NCBI RefSeq assembly: GCF_025685605.1
Contig: NZ_JAGTUT010000001.1
Span: 2,914,001 to 2,978,000, forward strand
DNA from: Granulicella arctica
GTDB lineage: Bacteria > Acidobacteriota > Terriglobia > Terriglobales > Acidobacteriaceae
Direction of reading: 5' to 3'
DNA length: 64,000 bases
Below are positions 63,288 to 64,000 of this stretch, in pieces. Position 1 is the stretch's first letter; every line of letters begins with the position of its first letter. The translations under genes were made by a program, and so were the position numbers. Under the pieces are notes generated by a model. The model was not told where the DNA came from. It saw nothing but the letters and a program-made list of their open reading frames with translations, and searched no databases.

Positions 63288-64000
63288 TTAGGCGGGAAGC
63301 GAAACTCTAAAGGTGGTTCCACTCTTTCCTGCGCGGACACTGCTGCGGACTCGTATTCTGCCGCGGTGATGTTCGACGATCTTGCGTACGAGCGAAAGAC
63401 CGATTCCAGTCCCGGTCTGGTCTTTGGTCGTAAAGAACGGTTCAAAGATCTGGGCCATGTCTGCTGCAGGAATACCCTGGCCGCTATCGGAAACGATGAG
63501 ATGGACTTCGTTCTGCCGCTTTCGCAAGCGAAGACAAAGGCTGCCTTCCATGGGCAGCGCGTCCAGCGCATTCGCAAGGAGATTCGAGAGAACCTGGAGC
63601 AGTTCGGTGCGATAGACCTCAACATAAAGATCCTCGGGCAGATCCTTAACGAGTTGGATCTTCCTGCCGTCGATGGTCCTCTGGTGAATGCGCACAGCAG
63701 ACTTCATCAGATCTGCTAAATCTGTCGACTTTGGAGATGGGGAGGATCGTGCAAATCCGAGTGTCTGGCTGGCGATATGGTTCAGCGTGGCGATCTGTTC
63801 TTCAGCGAGGCGCATAAACTGCCGCACTTTTGCAGGGCTTTCGGCCTCTTCATTCGCGAGAAAGACCAAGTTCCCCAATGCTTCCAAAGGATTTCTAATC
63901 TCATGCAGCACTTCCAGGGCGAGATGTTCAGCCGTCGCGTGACTTCCTGTCCGTTGCGACGACCGTTCCGGCGTCGCTGGCTGTGTCTGCGTGCTGAGGA
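63288..64000 (-). CDS. Sensor histidine kinase, C-terminal part (N-terminus outside window)
   Basis: The frame runs to the window edge without a stop, so the true start is beyond 64,000. Visible: a HisKA motif with the phospho-acceptor His in EVLHEIRNPLEAL; the N box near LLQVLSNLLANALDALP; the D/F/G boxes in VSDSGQGIPAADMAQIFEPF, FFTTKDQTGTGIGLSLVRKI. The ATP-binding residues are intact. A GTG at 63911 is only an internal codon. The sensor part is not visible; the response-regulator partner could be the single-domain receiver at 58476 or one beyond the edge. Confidence 0.88.
   Translation of the reverse strand, partial: LSTQTQPATPERSSQRTGSHATAEHLALEVLHEIRNPLEALGNLVFLANEEAESPAKVRQFMRLAEEQIATLNHIASQTLGFARSSPSPKSTDLADLMKSAVRIHQRTIDGRKIQLVKDLPEDLYVEVYRTELLQVLSNLLANALDALPMEGSLCLRLRKRQNEVHLIVSDSGQGIPAADMAQIFEPFFTTKDQTGTGIGLSLVRKIVEHHRGRIRVRSSVRAGKSGTTFRVSLPA

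Overview
The window looks like a chromosomal segment of an Acidobacteriota species of the Terriglobia type (Granulicella, Edaphobacter or Terriglobus relatives). This is inferred from moderately high GC content, a fused aroD-aroE gene, an F-type ATPase operon without its a and c subunit genes, an ATPase gamma subunit with large insertions, and many secreted beta-propeller proteins. No database search was possible, so family names rest on motifs recognised by eye.

Positions 1-29,850 look like core genome. In order they hold a partial beta-propeller protein, an SH3-type envelope protein, a small outer-membrane barrel, a DegT aminotransferase and hfq. Next come seven ATP synthase genes (b', b, delta, alpha, gamma, beta, epsilon) closed by a long hairpin, then aroDE, pgeF, an amidase, an HU/IHF protein, two paralogous secreted propeller proteins, sppA, a glycosyltransferase and proline dehydrogenase. 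The last part holds a TlpA-like thioredoxin, a cobalamin-binding radical SAM enzyme, and an ECF sigma / anti-sigma / DUF3106 unit.

From the tRNA-Val(CAC) gene at 29,775 the character changes. A tyrosine integrase with an excisionase-like HTH gene sits directly beside the tRNA, so the rest of the window (about 30-64 kb) reads as an integrated or strongly accessory region; its far end was not found. It carries a broken phospholipase-D-like nuclease, an alpha/beta hydrolase, a frame-disrupted membrane/coiled-coil protein, a frame-disrupted SRAP gene beside umuDC, three Crp/Fnr-like regulators, two single-receiver-type response regulators and two DUF892 proteins. It also carries BON and DUF2188-like stress proteins, two cold-shock proteins, a PIN-domain protein, an unrecognised three-gene operon, a serine recombinase / HNH / small-protein cassette, a DUF3500-HupE pair, a PAS-GGDEF-EAL protein, an hpf gene with a stop at codon 2, and the end of a histidine kinase.

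The best candidates for something new are the coupled three-gene operon at 50,563-52,389 (unknown 329-aa protein, small wHTH-like CxxC protein, two-TM protein) beside a PIN gene, and a 27-residue hydrophobic peptide gene at 49,094-49,177 with a strong ribosome binding site and flanking hairpins. A structured stretch between hfq and the ATPase operon and two genes with abnormal starts (hpf, YidB-like) also deserve a look. Three frameshifts in the island can each be explained by a homopolymer one base too short, so sequencing error must be excluded before calling them decay.
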